Assembly (NCBI GenBank): GCA_963580455.1
Contig: OY756962.1
Coordinates: 22,829,001-22,893,000 of the forward strand
Length of the DNA stretch: 64,000 nt
Reading direction: 5' to 3'
Source of the DNA: Euonymus europaeus
Taxonomy: Eukaryota; Streptophyta; Magnoliopsida; Celastrales; Celastraceae
The stretch's first letter is position 1; each line of letters starts with the position of its first letter. Below the pieces are notes generated by a model. That model worked only from the letters and a program-made list of their open reading frames with translations. It had not been told where the DNA came from and made no database searches. Of the stretch, positions 13,497-26,276 are shown one piece after another. A program made the position numbers and the translations under genes.

Positions 13497-16400
13497 TCAT
13501 CGAAACAGCTCTGGGAAAGACCACATTATGAACTTTGCAAAAACATCAGACTCCAAAAACTCAATATGAGCAGCCCTTCCTATAAATGTGTTCAAATTCT
13601 TGCCATAGGAGGAAGTATCAAAGTTGACATCACAACGCATGAACACTCGATGATCAGAGGAAGGAGCACGTATCTGATCCAAGCAATCATTCAACATCTC
13701 AAGAAATACCCTACCCTTTTTCGAGAAGTCCACAGAAGCAGCTGGGCACAGTTCTATTCTGGCAGAATGGTATGGAACATAGCCATCCTGAGAAAAACTT
13801 AGGTGACTTATCAGCATATCACTTAAAAGAAAATGCCAAGTAATTTTCTATTACATCTTCCCAACTAGTAAAAAAAGGTAAACAATTTTCATGCACAAGG
13901 CTCCCGAACAGGCTGGATGCACGCAGACCTTACCTCCACACAATAAGTGGAGAGGCTGCTTCAGAAATTGAACTTGTGACCTACGTTGTACCTCTAAAAC
14001 TCTATTCACATGCCACATATTCGCCTGTATATCTTCCCAACTAATTCATCAATTATTTTCAAAAAATAAAACAGAGTATATTGGAGCAAGCAATAATCAT
14101 TCTTGTTGAGTTGAAAATAAGGTATTGAGCGCAATTTGAACATATGAGATCGTCCACGGTTAAAATTTGCATGCAAATAGAACAAAAATGCAACAAAAAA
14201 TGATTTATGTTAAACATCACACAAGAATTTCAAGAAAACCTCTGCCAAACGTAGCCTGGGAAAGAAAAGGCAATACCTGGGGTGAAGCTAGAAGGATAAT
14301 ATGCTTGAAGTTCTCCAGTGTTTTTTGCTGAAAGAAGAAAAACTATCATTTTAGAATTCAGCCCAACAGCAAAAGCATAAACGTCCCCAACCCCGCCCCC
14401 GCAAAACTAACTCTTTCTCCTCCCTCCCTCTGCTTTTATTTATCGAGGGGCAAGGCAAGAGGACATAGACTGAGGTCATGTCCATATGACATATGATAGA
14501 AGTGAGATGTTCGGTTGTGCCAACCAAATTCTCCAACCCTTGCCTCTATCACCCAGAAGCACAACAGCAGAAGAAAAAAAACAGAAAAGTGTCCTGAATA
14601 TCTATAAAACAAAAGAAGTAAATACGCAAACAGGGCACAGATACATAGATGAATGTTCCTATCAGCAAACTAAATTTTCAGTACCTTGCAAAGTTTGTAG
14701 AAGAAAGTATTATAGAGATCCGGATCATCTGTGAAGGTCAGTTGATGAATACACTGAGTGTTCTTAAGCTTCTTCAAAAGCCACAACCCAGAGTTAAATA
14801 AAGAGTTTGTGCTGAAAAGATACCCCAAATGTGGACCAGATATAGATATATATGTATACAAATATCTTAGGTATGGTTTCATAGTGCTTTCTGCAGAAAA
14901 AGAAGAATGAATCTAGCATCAAATTCTAATGAATATCAAATTACAAACTAATTAAAAAAAAGCAGCCAAAACTGTGATCATGTACCTGCTAATGCAGTTC
15001 TGATGATGACGTTTCCAATAGAATGTCCAACAAAGCTAAGCTTAATATCTCTTACAACACCAGATCTTGCAACTTTATCCAGTTTCTTTCTAATGAAAGC
15101 AACAACTTCCTCAGCTAGCCTTAGCCCCATATCTCGAAAGTCTCCAGATGTTTTATCTTCATTTGCCTCAGACATTAGAAAATCTATCTTAGAATCTATC
15201 AAAAGCCACTGATTGCGAACTAGCCGTAAATCCAAATGATGTCCCTATTGTTTTTAGTCATGAAAAATAAAAACTCAGTCAGTGATGAAGCTTCAGAGTA
15301 TAATACAGTAGAAAATGTGGATGAAATGAAGTCAGAGAAGATGCTGCTACAGAAAAACTGACTCAGTGCAGACAGTACAATTGGAAATATAAATATGAAT
15401 CTACTAAACCTAGATATATTTCAAAATAACATAATTGCACTTGCACGCTGTCAATAAAAAAAAACGAACATGTTTCGTAAATTACATTGCTGACCTCCCA
15501 AAAAAGAAGCACAGTTTCTGTAACAGGGCCAAAACTATATTTACATGAGATCCAATCAAATAAATGACCAATCACATGGAATATTGGCATAAACGATCGA
15601 TTCAAGTTTATGAAAACAAGTATAAAAAAATACAAAGAGATAAATCATCAAGTACATGACTTCAACATGTGGAGACCAAGCGTCATCTTGTGCTATCTCG
15701 CTAAACTTCATGCAGGACCAGGTGTTTGATGAGAGATAAAAAAAAAACTATGGCTGCAAGGTAATCAAAATGAACATAGAAAGATCTGAACATATTATTA
15801 CTGTTTTGGCTCCTTACAAGGCAAAAGTTCAAAGTTTGAAAATGCCATACCAGTCGTCGTATTATTTTGGAATTCTCAGCATGAGGCTAGCGATTGGAAG
15901 TAATAATCAAAGGGATGGATATGGGGAGGACAGAAGAATCTATAAATTGAAGAGAAGTAATGGAAGACAAAGTACATGCCTGGAACCCATGCACAAAGAC
16001 GACAATCTTTAACTCACGACCTTTTGGTTGTGGGCTAGAACTGGATGGTATGTCTCCAGTGTCAGAGCTAGGTCCAGAATGCAAGAGCGGCGAATCTATG
16101 AGGTCCAAATTTCTCAAGTATGAATTTTCACTAAAAGTACGTCGGGGTGCATTCATGACGCGCTCCACAATTACAATTGGTATTCTCAGAGGATCTCCAA
16201 ATATCTGCAAGTCCTGAATTGACCGATTGTTCATCTGAAAATAAGGAAACCTGCTTGTGAGCGTCAAAAGTATATAGAGGATAACAAAGGAATTCGACGA
16301 GCAATTGAGAAACAAAGTACCCTCATTTGTGCAATACTTCTTCGATGAAGCTCAGCACGAGTAGAAGCAGATTGTGCAGGCTGTAAAAAGAATAAAACCA

Positions 16401-19400
16401 ATCCAGATTTTAAGAACATGAGAATCAACAGTTGCCCATAGTCACAGAAACTACGAAGGAAGAAAAAAAATTCTCTAACAAGAAAAATGAAGTAATTGGA
16501 AGCATATATTTACATCATCAGGTAACTTCCACAGAGTAGAAACTCTTTTAACACCATGGTGTGAAGACTCTTCTGCTCCACTACTTATATAATGATGAGG
16601 CATCTCAACCTTAGCGTACACCATCCATATCGACCATTCAGCTCTCCGATCCTTAGCCCAAGTATCACGCAAAAATTGTAGTATCTTAGTTTTGTTTGCC
16701 CTAGAATTTAAAAAATATATCCGTGTCAGTCCGAAAACAAATGCATCTAGAACCAACTGTATTCTCAGGCTCAACTTAACATTTCAAAGAAGTAGATTAG
16801 TAGCTTAGAATAGATATAGCAAATGTGTTTTGAACGAGTGATAAATCAAAAGTGTTTTGAAAGAATGATAAACCAAAAGATGTTTGAAACAAGTAATATA
16901 AAGTTAAACAAGCCTCTGGCAGGGGTATGCACAGTGTTGTCAAAGGCAAAAGGCGCACCAACGCGCTAGACCCTTCAAACGCCTGAGGCGCAAGGCGCAC
17001 GCCCAACCAAAGCAAGGCTCAATTTTTATTTTAGAAAAATAAATATATGTATTACGCAATTGTAATATAAAAACTAAATAATTAAATGCAATCATCATCT
17101 TAATAAAAAGATCTATGAAACAAAAAAGACATAATAATCTTCAAAGTTCAATCATCATCCATATGCAAACACAAACATAATATGAAATTCATGTCCCATC
17201 ACTCATCAAACAAAAAAGACATGGTAATCTTTAAAGTTCAACCATCATCCACATTCAAACACAAACATAATATGAAATTCATGTCCCATCACTCATGAAA
17301 CAAAAAAGACAATAAATAAAGTCTTTAATCATCATCCAAATTCTCTAGGTCGTCCATCATCTCGTCCCCTTCGTCGTCTTCCTCTTCATAACCCTCCAGA
17401 TAATCTTCCAACCAATCATCATCATCTTCACCTACTAGTTCCGAACCTTCTGGTTCCACTCTACTAGTTGAAGTTGTTGTCACATCCACTTCCCTTGACC
17501 TTGATTGCACTCTGGTAGTTGAATTTGTTGTCACATTCACTTCATTTGTCATTGGTTGCACTCTAGTAGTTGAAGTTGATGTTCCCTTTCCCAAAATCTT
17601 GTTGAACGCCTAATATTTGTTGTTGGTTCTCCATCTCCCAATGCTATTGCCACATCACCCCATGTCAAATTGTCATCCGGAAAAACCAATTCTTCCTCCA
17701 CATTTGTTGGCTCCATCTCCCCAACCAACCATTCATTGCACTCATCAATATCATCAAAGAAATTGGATCAATGATGCTCCTCATATCACGACAAGCCTTA
17801 AGAGCTTGATTGTAATTAATATACACCAGATCATGCAATCTGTTAGATGCGCGAGGTGAGGCGAGAGCCCAGGGCCTCGCCTTAATCGCATGGGACAAGG
17901 CGAGGCCCTGAGGTCTCGCCTCGCGCGCCCCTGACAACAGTGGGTATGCATACCAAAGAAATTGTCTACCGAGTATAGCCTTCCCCAAAGAAACACTGTT
18001 TTGAGAGGAAGGATCGCCTTCTTGTTGTTAAACTATTTTAATCTAAGACAGAAGATCATATTTAAAAGAATGGGCACTGGATAAGATATAACAAGGAGGA
18101 GACAAGTTAAGAAACAATCCCAAGCATTTTCAAATCCATGAGGCATGTAATAACTAATAAGACAAGACAGCATGGTCTTCTAAGTAACTTTTCATGCATT
18201 ATAGGCCCCTAAACCTTAAACAAATACAGAGGGAGTAATTTTTAAGTTATTATGCTAGCATGTGTTTTCCTAAAGCAGAGGCAACTCATAATAAGTCATC
18301 AAGTGCATAAAGCATAATTCAGCATGTGACAAAGAAAGTTGCTTATGACTAAGTTTCTTTATATTATATGTTTTTATTTTCCTGCTTTTTTCTAACAGCA
18401 ATTTTCTGCAATTGATAATAATATGGGGGAACAAATGTCGGGTTGCGATTACACAGCTTGATCAATATATTACTATAATTTCCAATGAAATCTAGAAAAA
18501 AGCAGGGGTGTCCAAAAACAGGAGTTACAGAAGAAATCAAAGCAAACCTGTGGAACTGCAGAAAAGTGCTCCATAAATATGACACTTGATCTCCCAAGGT
18601 ATTAAAAATGTTTAATAGGTCATCGAGTAATAAGGTCCGCAGCAATTTATCACTTCGAAAATCTAGAATACCCTTCGTCTTCTGCTCACAAACAGGTAAG
18701 AAACAGGAACAAAAAAAGGAGTAAATAAAAACAAAATGGAGCCATATAAACGACAAAGTAGAATCAATAACACTCTGCTATAATAAAATAAAGCAAGGAC
18801 CTCAAGAACATTTTGTGGCTTGCCTTGTCCTGAAATTCCATCATCTACAGCACCCGGATCCACTTGGAAGATAGAACTAAACAACGTTATATCATCCATT
18901 TTGGATGTAAAGTCAGTCAAATCAATATTTTGGTCAACCGCTTTGCTGAGTTTCTGTAGCTCTTCAAGCAATGTGTCACGGGCAACTAAAAACGACTTCA
19001 CAAGTATGACATGTTTCATATCCACAGCAGCCACATGACTCGTCACCTAGTCAACAGAAAATTAATCTTTCAGCAATCCACACAAAAGTTACCAATGAAT
19101 GCAAGAAGAATCTTTTTAAGTACAATAGCATTAGGAAATTAAGAAACAATAAAAATCATCCACATGAACCCCAAGCGCGTAAATCGCATAGGCAATGACA
19201 TCATATTCTGTTAGCAGTGACTTTATGGCTCAGTATGCACAAAACTTTCCAAACCATTACTTTTTAAATCCAGCTGCTAGGGAAGTTCTACAGTCAATCA
19301 TCTTTCAAATGCAACTTACTAAAAAAAAAGTGTAAGTCAATATACCAAAGATCTATTGACACGGCCATTTAGAATCTTTGGGTCCAGTTTCTAGTTTCAA

Positions 19401-22168
19401 AATCAGAATAATATAAAAATGATTAAGACCACTTGTCTCTTGCCAATTGTAACATGACCAAGAAAACCACTCCAATGGCATGTAAAAAATGGCACATAAA
19501 AAAATTCTGAAATGGAATGACTAAAAAACTTCAAAGAAAGGAGCCAGAGAATATGTGATGCAGCCTACTTATCATTAATGAAATTTATGGCTGCATAAGT
19601 TATTCATTTAGGTTTAAATGATTTTTGGTTCATTAAATAATTTTGGTTCAATGGGTGTCTTGGGTTTATGTAGTCTCCCAGAATCAAGTGTTGGACATTT
19701 AAGGTCAACTTCAGATTTTGTGCTGCCATTCAAGGGTCAGTTTTGACTCCTCAACTAGAGATCTTTTTAACTTCTGAAAAGGGAAAAAAGAAAGCGGTTT
19801 TGAAGAACGGATTCGTTTTCCAGAAAATAGAGCTTGATCTAGCTCCACACCAGCGAGGTTTTTAAGCATTGGAGTCAAAACTGAGGAGTCGACCCTGCGG
19901 ATAATTTTGGTCCCGGTCCCTCCATCACCGTATTTCTGCACACTGTTGTCCAGATTCCAGTTCATATTCGAATTCCCTTTTTAAGTTGTTGTTGTTGTGG
20001 TTGTAGTTTATATATTCTAGTCTTAATGTAAGTGCTTTTGTATCTTATTTCATCGTATGATCTTCTAGTTTGTCGTTTGGGTTTACATCAGTATGTATAA
20101 AGAGATATTTGTTAACGGAATACATTTGTCTTTTGAAGGTTTTCCATAACGCGTCATCCATATGTCAAAAATTACAACAGTCGCATAGCAACATTCTTAC
20201 TGACAATGAACGTCAAAAAGGATTTAACAATCCAAAAGGATACCAATTTCATGCAGCCAGCACACATACAATAATGACATGCATAGAGAAACTTCCACAT
20301 GCATGCACGCACAAACACACACTTAAAAAAAAAACAAAAAAACAACAACTAGAGTTAACGAGTCCCACGTAATTTTGACAGTTACCAAGCCCATGGTAAT
20401 CAAAGAAGACTATACAAGTAAATCTCGTACAGTTATAGAAAACAAAAAACAGACATGTTGAAAAAAAAAAAAAAAAATCAATCTAAGAGTATACCTGACA
20501 CAAACCATCAATTCTTCCGCCAGAAACATCATTAGCATCACGAGAATCACTAGAATAATTCAGCTTATGTTAATTCACTGTGCAGAATAATTCATTCAAA
20601 TATATTTTTTCTGTTTTTACAAACGGCCTAAATAAAGCAAGGGAATCATGCAACTAAATAAAACGAAAACCAGAAATGTGACAAACCTGGATACCTTCAG
20701 TGAAGGGGTGTAGGGACCAGCTTTCAATTGACTGACATGTACACTTGCATCAACAAGCACAGAGTGGAAAGCATCAAAATATACAGGGCAATATGAATGC
20801 AATCCAAGTAGAGCTTTGGGAGGAATTCGGAATTCATGGATTGCAGCTGAGCAAGCATCCAGAGAAGCCTGCAAGTCAGACCTGCACAGCAGGCATATCA
20901 AATGTCACGAGAAAATGACTTCACCATGGGTCCATGACATTAGCCAGCAATTTTTGGGCAGGGCATGGGTGATTTAACCAGGACATTAGGAAATCACTAA
21001 ATAAGAATTTCTTTCAACTTACCTATTCTCCATTAAAGGAGCATACATTAGCTCAAACTTCAAAATAACTGCAGATGAGGATGGACCCTATAACATAAGA
21101 TGTATCAGCACAAGATATGAAATATCAACAGTACTAAATCTTAAACGCCTAAATAATCTGCAAAGCTAAAACATATACAACCACTGAATATCTTTTAGTG
21201 GTCCTTTGGTTTAACTACAGTTAGAAGCTTTTTTTTGAAAATCAAGAAACACTAATCTGTTTGCTCTTTCCCATAAGCAGTTGGGATGATGCAGATGCAA
21301 AGGCGTTGATGCAGGAATTTAGGCTTGTAGCGCAGTGATTATGTTGTGAGCCCATCTATTTGCATTATGTCTAATTAGTTGTTTTTGGGCTTTATTTGTA
21401 TGTTGGTTAGTGTGCATGGGCCTGTGTCCTGCAATCCAGCAGTTGGTATTTAGGGGTTGAGTGTTAGGGTTGGTGGTTAGACTTTATTTTAGGAAAGAGA
21501 TTGTACTCTTGTGCTCTCTCTCTCTCAAGAGACAGTGCAGTGCTAATCTGAAGCAATCCTGGTTCTTTCGTCTTGATTTTCTGTCTCATTTAAAATATCA
21601 CGGTGTTGTAGTCATAAGTGGTATTGGATCGAGGTTTCGATCCTTCGACCTCACAAGTTTTTTCTGCTTTCTAAATAAGGAAAAAATGAATTCAAGAGCA
21701 CTTACGGGTTGCCAGACAAGTACAATCCTAGGAACGTATCTACACAAGACTCAATTCCTTTTGAAAGAAGACAACAACCATTCACAACATCTAGAGCCTA
21801 GAGGGGTTTCAACTCCTTCAAAAGCTCTTTTGTTTCTTGCCTTCCAAAGAATCCAAAAGTGACACGGGGAATGAGTAATGTAGTTTTTTTTATTTCCATT
21901 GCCTCCTGTATTGTATAGGAACCCCCATCTTCATTTGAGTGATATATATAGCGAACTTTATAATATCGCTACTTGGTTGCACAAATTAGCAACTTTTGCA
22001 AAGGAAACTCTCAGTTATTTGGGCTTCTCATTCAATGCACATCAAAGTCCAAAGGGATTAATTTTTCTCTCAATTGTGCAATAGTTCTTAACAAAGAATC
22101 CTCCACCACCTAGTTCTTTCCTTTTCTTTCTCTTTTTTCCAAAGATAGAAGAAAGCTGCTAAGACTAT

Positions 22169-22201
<33 letters not shown>

Positions 22202-23250
22202 ATTACCTCATGTCCAAGAGATAAATTGAATGAGATCATCATAGATAATCGAATATCCTGTCTTGCATATTTTATCCGAAAAGGTTGTGTTGAGAAACTA
22301 TTTTCAGTATCATCAATCTTCCAGACCCCATGTATGTCATCAGAACCCAAATCGGGAGCTGCAGCTCAAAAAAAAAAAATTATTTCCTTCCGTCTAATAA
22401 GCGTCAACTTTACTAGCTTGGTGAGAATTCATCCAAAAAAAAAAATCAGCAAGAAAATGAATTTTACATCATTATCATCCGAGCATTTATCCCAAAAGTT
22501 TGGGATCAGCTACAAGAGTCTATGAGAAAATCAACGAGAATCCACTATGTGTATTCATTTTCGCCATTCATTTATATCTAAGATGATAATTTCTCGATTC
22601 TCCTAACAGCCGCACTACTATCTCCACATTGTACGTGCCTATGGCCCTATACCATCTTAAATGGTTTTCTCGCAACTTATCTACACTTGGTTGTTGATAC
22701 TACTACTACTACAGATCTAATAATCTCATTACTAATCAGAAAATTTCCTTTGCAATACTATAACCAAAAAGAATAAACTAAAACTAACAACAAGCTGGGC
22801 AGAGAAAGGCAACCAGATAATAACACAACTTCAATGAAATTACTGCATTTTTTCTTTTGATCTAAAATTACCTTCATATTGAACAACTCTTGCAGGTGTT
22901 CCCAAAGAAGCATACTCACTGTCCTCCCATCTCACAGTAATCTTAAGTTGGTACCATCTGAGCATATCAAAACCACAATAAAGAAAAAATACACCATGAG
23001 TACTAACATGATGCACCGAATAATAGGGAGGAAAGGAATCCAAAAGTTTAAGCGATCAACTGAAATTTGCATACCCTTGTTGAAAAAGGTCGAGGTTGTG
23101 AAACCTATGGATGTAAATGGAAATCTCCCGCACGGTGTCCAACGTAGCCATTGGCTTGACTCTAGCCGGGCCCAGCTTTTCATTACACAACCTCTTTGGT
23201 GTCCCACTTTTATAGTTCAGGCCAATGAAGCATCCAAGACGACGAAACAT
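13497..23250 (-). CDS. DUF676/FAM135-type putative serine esterase, ZW18-like (15 exons, 805 aa)
   Basis: Predicted alpha/beta-hydrolase (lipase/esterase) with an N-terminal FAM135 region and a C-terminal DUF676 domain; substrate unknown. Coding exons in order are 23075-23250, 22872-22957, 22207-22358, 21023-21087, 20687-20881, 20495-20549, 18801-19046, 18548-18681, 16514-16700, 16321-16380, 15980-16234, 14986-15244, 14685-14890, 14277-14327 and 13497-13787. They join in phase to 805 residues, close to the roughly 800 aa I recall for Arabidopsis ZW18 relatives. Landmarks: start MFRRLGCFIGLN; VVFVHGFQ followed across an intron by GHHLDLRL; nucleophile elbow SFVGHSIGN (Ser in GHSIG); and the C-terminus FAKFIMWSFPELFR. 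The intron between HGFQ and GHHL needs a GC donor at 15979-15978. The largest intron, 16701-18547, is enlarged by a hAT element, and the last intron carries a SINE. An upstream 5' leader exon near 23.9-24.1 kb is likely but not mapped. Confidence 0.92.
13868..14010 (-). mobile_element. tRNA-derived SINE (Au/TS-like) in the last esterase intron
   Basis: Read on the minus strand, the segment has GGTCACAAGTTCAATTTCTG, resembling a degenerate RNA polymerase III B box. It continues with a body resembling plant Au/TS SINEs (AGCAGCCTCTCC, GGAGGTAAGGTCTGCGTGCA) and a T-rich end around 13868-13876. Family is assigned from memory of these consensus blocks. Limits are approximate and no target duplication was resolved. 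Confidence 0.7.
16932..17942 (-). mobile_element. hAT-superfamily element with decayed transposase tail, in an esterase intron
   Basis: A 1011-bp insertion starting CAGTGTTGTCAAAGG and ending with the inverse of CACTGTTGTCAGGGG. It is flanked by a perfect 8-bp duplication GGTATGCA at 16924-16931 and 17943-17950. An 8-bp duplication and CAGTG-like termini are diagnostic of hAT. The subterminal regions are rich in GGCGC/CGCC blocks, unlike the AT-rich intron around them. It lies wholly inside the 1.85-kb intron 16701-18547. Confidence 0.9.
17325..17850 (-). pseudogene. remnant of hAT transposase C-terminus
   Basis: On the minus strand the fragments RLHDLVYINYNQALKAC and SIIDPISL match the conserved C-terminal region of plant Ac-like hAT transposases. 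After a one-base frame change they are followed by DDIDECNEWLVGEMEP, LTWGDVAIALGDGEP and RRSTRF. A Thr/Ser-rich and then strongly acidic tail follows (DDDDWLEDYLEGYEEEDDE, near 17350-17430). The rest of the transposase is missing, so this is an internally deleted derivative of an autonomous element. Confidence 0.75.
22169..22199. repeat. (GA)n microsatellite at an intron edge
   Basis: About 15 GA repeats end seven bases before exon 22207-22358 of the esterase gene. On the transcribed strand the tract reads as CT repeats just inside the donor side of the intron. Confidence 0.95.
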
Positions 23251-24979
23251 ATGTATCTCAAAATCCCAAATACTTGCATCCCTTTTTTAATTCAGAAATA
23301 TATGCATCAGCTTATCGAACCTCTTAGTCCTGGAAATCTTCCAAAACTCACCTCATCAATAGAAAAAATTGAATAACTAAACACTCTCTGTGTATCCGTC
23401 TCCAGTTTTTCCTCTCTCAAGAATCCAATCACCAAGTTTCTTTTTCTAGGAGTGTTGTCAATTACCAAGCGAGGATTAATTGTAGCTGGAAAAGGGGAAA
23501 CACAACATTCAAATAGGAGATTGAAACAATAAGCAATAAGAAGGAGCAAAACAATTGTAAGTCTTTTTTTATCTTTCTCATATAGTACAACACAGACATC
23601 CCAAGATCACCACATACTTCAAAACTATTTCATATACAACTGCCAGCATTCAAAAATGTATGCCACCATGACAAACACGATGATTAGCACATCACTAAGA
23701 CAAATGATGATATCCCAAATCGTTACAAAAGTTAAAACTACTTCACAAACAAACTGCCCATACCACCAATAACAGACATTATAATCAGACTAACGGATAT
23801 AAATAACATCTCCACACAATGGGGAAATCAAATACGAAAAGCAGAAGCATTAGAGCAACATACGTAAGGGTGATTCGGAGAAGTCAATGCTAACAGAAAC
23901 AGGGCATATGCACCTTGAATAAACCAAAGAAAACGAAGTGCAGAAACAGAGAGTATCAGGACAGACCAATCGTTGAGTTGTGGGTGCAGATATGCAGAAT
24001 CTGGTACAAAAATCTAAGAGGGCAGCTAGGGTTTGCAGCCTTTTGGAGTTGAAAAAAGGGGAAGAGAGATCTCGAACTCGTACAATCCGCAATTAATTCG
24101 TTTGTTAGTTGGCATTTCCAATTATTATTCTTTTTTTTTTCTCTTAGGTTATTATTGATTATTGAAAATTGAAATAGCCAGGTGTCCTTGATTTACTCAA
24201 CAATGTTGGAAATAAATACCCAAAAAATATGGCTTTTTTCACTTATTTGTTGTTTTTCCAATTTTCCTCGTGAAAATGAAGCTGTCATTTGTTCTTTTCC
24301 TCCTATCGGTTGTGCTTTGTGCCGGTGGTTGAGCTAAAAGTCGGAAAGGTATCTAGGCCCTAATTATCTCGGTCCACTTAAATATAATGGGCCTTCTAAA
24401 AGAGCAACCCAATTTACTATTGGTCAGCTTAATTTACATCCGATTATTTTTCAACTACACCCTAACTTTAGTCAATTTAACTTTGATCATTTTTTAATGT
24501 ATAGTATGTTCACACTCTATCATTTTCTCTCAATCGCACAATAACACGAGCAAAAAAATTGCACACTTAAATCACCGTTATTTTCGCCAGCGACAATGTT
24601 GTTCCTCAACCACGCCCTTCCCGACAGGTGGGTCTATCACAACGGTGAGTTTTTGGATATGCGATACATTTTATTTATTTATTTTTACCCCGGCCCGTTA
24701 GATATCGCCCCACCCCGAATCAAATTTTTAGTAGCCTAAATTTGAGTCATTGATTCAATAGATCAATTACCCAAATTAAAGTAAGCTAAATAGCCAATCA
24801 ATTAAAGCATAATTGATTATTAATTTTGATTCAATCCTTTTTTTGAAATTAGCATCATTGATTCAATATGAAGTATAAAAGAATGATTTATTGATTTATG
24901 ATGAATTAATTCAGTATCAAGAATAAAAGAATGATTTATTGATTTATGATGATTGACGACTTTATGTGATTCTATTAAT

Positions 24980-25210
24980 ACTTAGAGTTTAGGATTTACA
25001 ACTTTAGGGTTTAAGAATTAGGACTTGAAGTTTAAGGTTTAGGGAATAGATTACTAACAACATATTATATGTTCTTAAATAATATGTTTGTCCATCTTCT
25101 AGAGGTCATTAGTCAAAGTGACCAAGTCACTTAAGCTTTTGTTTATACTTTAGAGTTTAGGGTTTAATATTTATAATTTAAGGTTTAATATATGGTTGAG
25201 AACTTAGGAT
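24980..25210. repeat. degenerate telomere-like (TTTAGGG-related) repeats
   Basis: Many scattered copies of GTTTAGG, TTTAGGGTTTA and one-base variants such as GTTTAAGG. They are dispersed rather than a perfect array. A similar stretch occurs at 27910-28015 in an intron of the KH gene. Confidence 0.55.
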
Positions 25211-25290
25211 CTATATTTTGATGGCCCTACCCAAGTAAGTGACAAAACCTGCTTTTGTGAGGGCTGAGGATGAATCTAACCCTGCAATTT

Positions 25291-25684
25291 AGGGTACGTT
25301 TGTTTCGCACAACTTAAACCTATGAGATTCGCATAAATATTATGTCAACCAAACGTGACATTTTATTGACAGCTTAAAGTTATGAACCCTACAACTTTAT
25401 GCTGTACAAAATAAAATTTTATCATCGCATTGCTTTTCAGAGCTTAAGGCTATGAGACTCAAAATATTTTACAATCACATTACATAATTGTCTCTCTGTA
25501 TCTTAAAAAATTTCAATTACTTTTTGTCATAATACATTTTTTTTATAATTTTATGTACAAAATTAATTTAATAAAAAAAATGAACTAAACACTCAAGCTT
25601 AAAGCTATGGGGTCCACAATTTTTGCGCATAACATTCTTTACAGTTTAAAACTATGAAATACAATTGTGAAAGAAACAGACCCT
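25291..25684. mobile_element. candidate MITE with AGGGT-type inverted ends
   Basis: Left end AGGGTACGTTTGTTTCGCAC and the inverse of the right end, AGGGTCTGTTTCTTTCACAA, match at most positions over 20 bases. The interior repeats a motif like AGCTTAAAGCTATGGGG several times. No coding capacity. The target duplication could not be read unambiguously, so the superfamily is open. Confidence 0.65.
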
Positions 25685-26276
25685 AAACATTAAATGATCA
25701 CGTCCTCCTGCCAAACCATCCATGGCAACTAAAATGGTGAATGAATCCTTCCAGTTGGGGGATCCAAGATCAATTTTGATATTCACAACTTTCAGAGACT
25801 CGGAACAAAGGAAAAAAATTCTTCAAATTTCTCAATTCATAAGTAAAAATATATTGAAGACTAGACCGTTAGATTCAAGATTCTGGGGGATAAAATCACA
25901 AAATACACTATGATCACGCATACAAGTCTTGCTAGATTACACAGCCACCACATCCATGAAGCAACTCAGCAAGCAACGACTCTGCAATGTTTAGCATATG
26001 TCATTCGGTAAAATTGCAAAGATTTCACCACTCAAAAAACTGCCAAAATAAATTTCTGGCATATATAAATCTTTGCGAGCTTCGGCTTAGTTTACCACAC
26101 GGCTTAGGTATCATATTTAGCGGGGCTAGTTTAATTCTTTGAATAAACTGAAAATGAAACAAAGAACCATTAACATCATATTAACTCCATATCAGTATAT
26201 CATTTCTTTTAAGAAAATATTATTCATTGTTAAACCAAACAAAAAAAAACTTAAAACGTTTACCCGAAGAGAAGGT

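Larger units (their letters stand above)
24100..26276. other. spacer upstream of the esterase gene
   Basis: Contains the likely promoter and leader of the esterase gene near 24.1 kb, a run of degenerate telomere-like TTTAGGG units at 24980-25210, and a MITE at 25291-25684. No coding region found. Confidence 0.6.

Noticed and set aside
19711..19965. Minus-strand open frame of 84 codons in an esterase intron
   Set aside because: It lies between well-supported exons 18801-19046 and 20495-20549, which join in phase without it, and no known domain is seen.
21461..21862. Plus-strand open frame of 133 codons; GTGGTATTGGATCGAGG suggested an LTR primer site
   Set aside because: The frame is antisense to the esterase gene inside an intron. 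The primer-site match is weak and no LTR pair or domain supports a retrotransposon.
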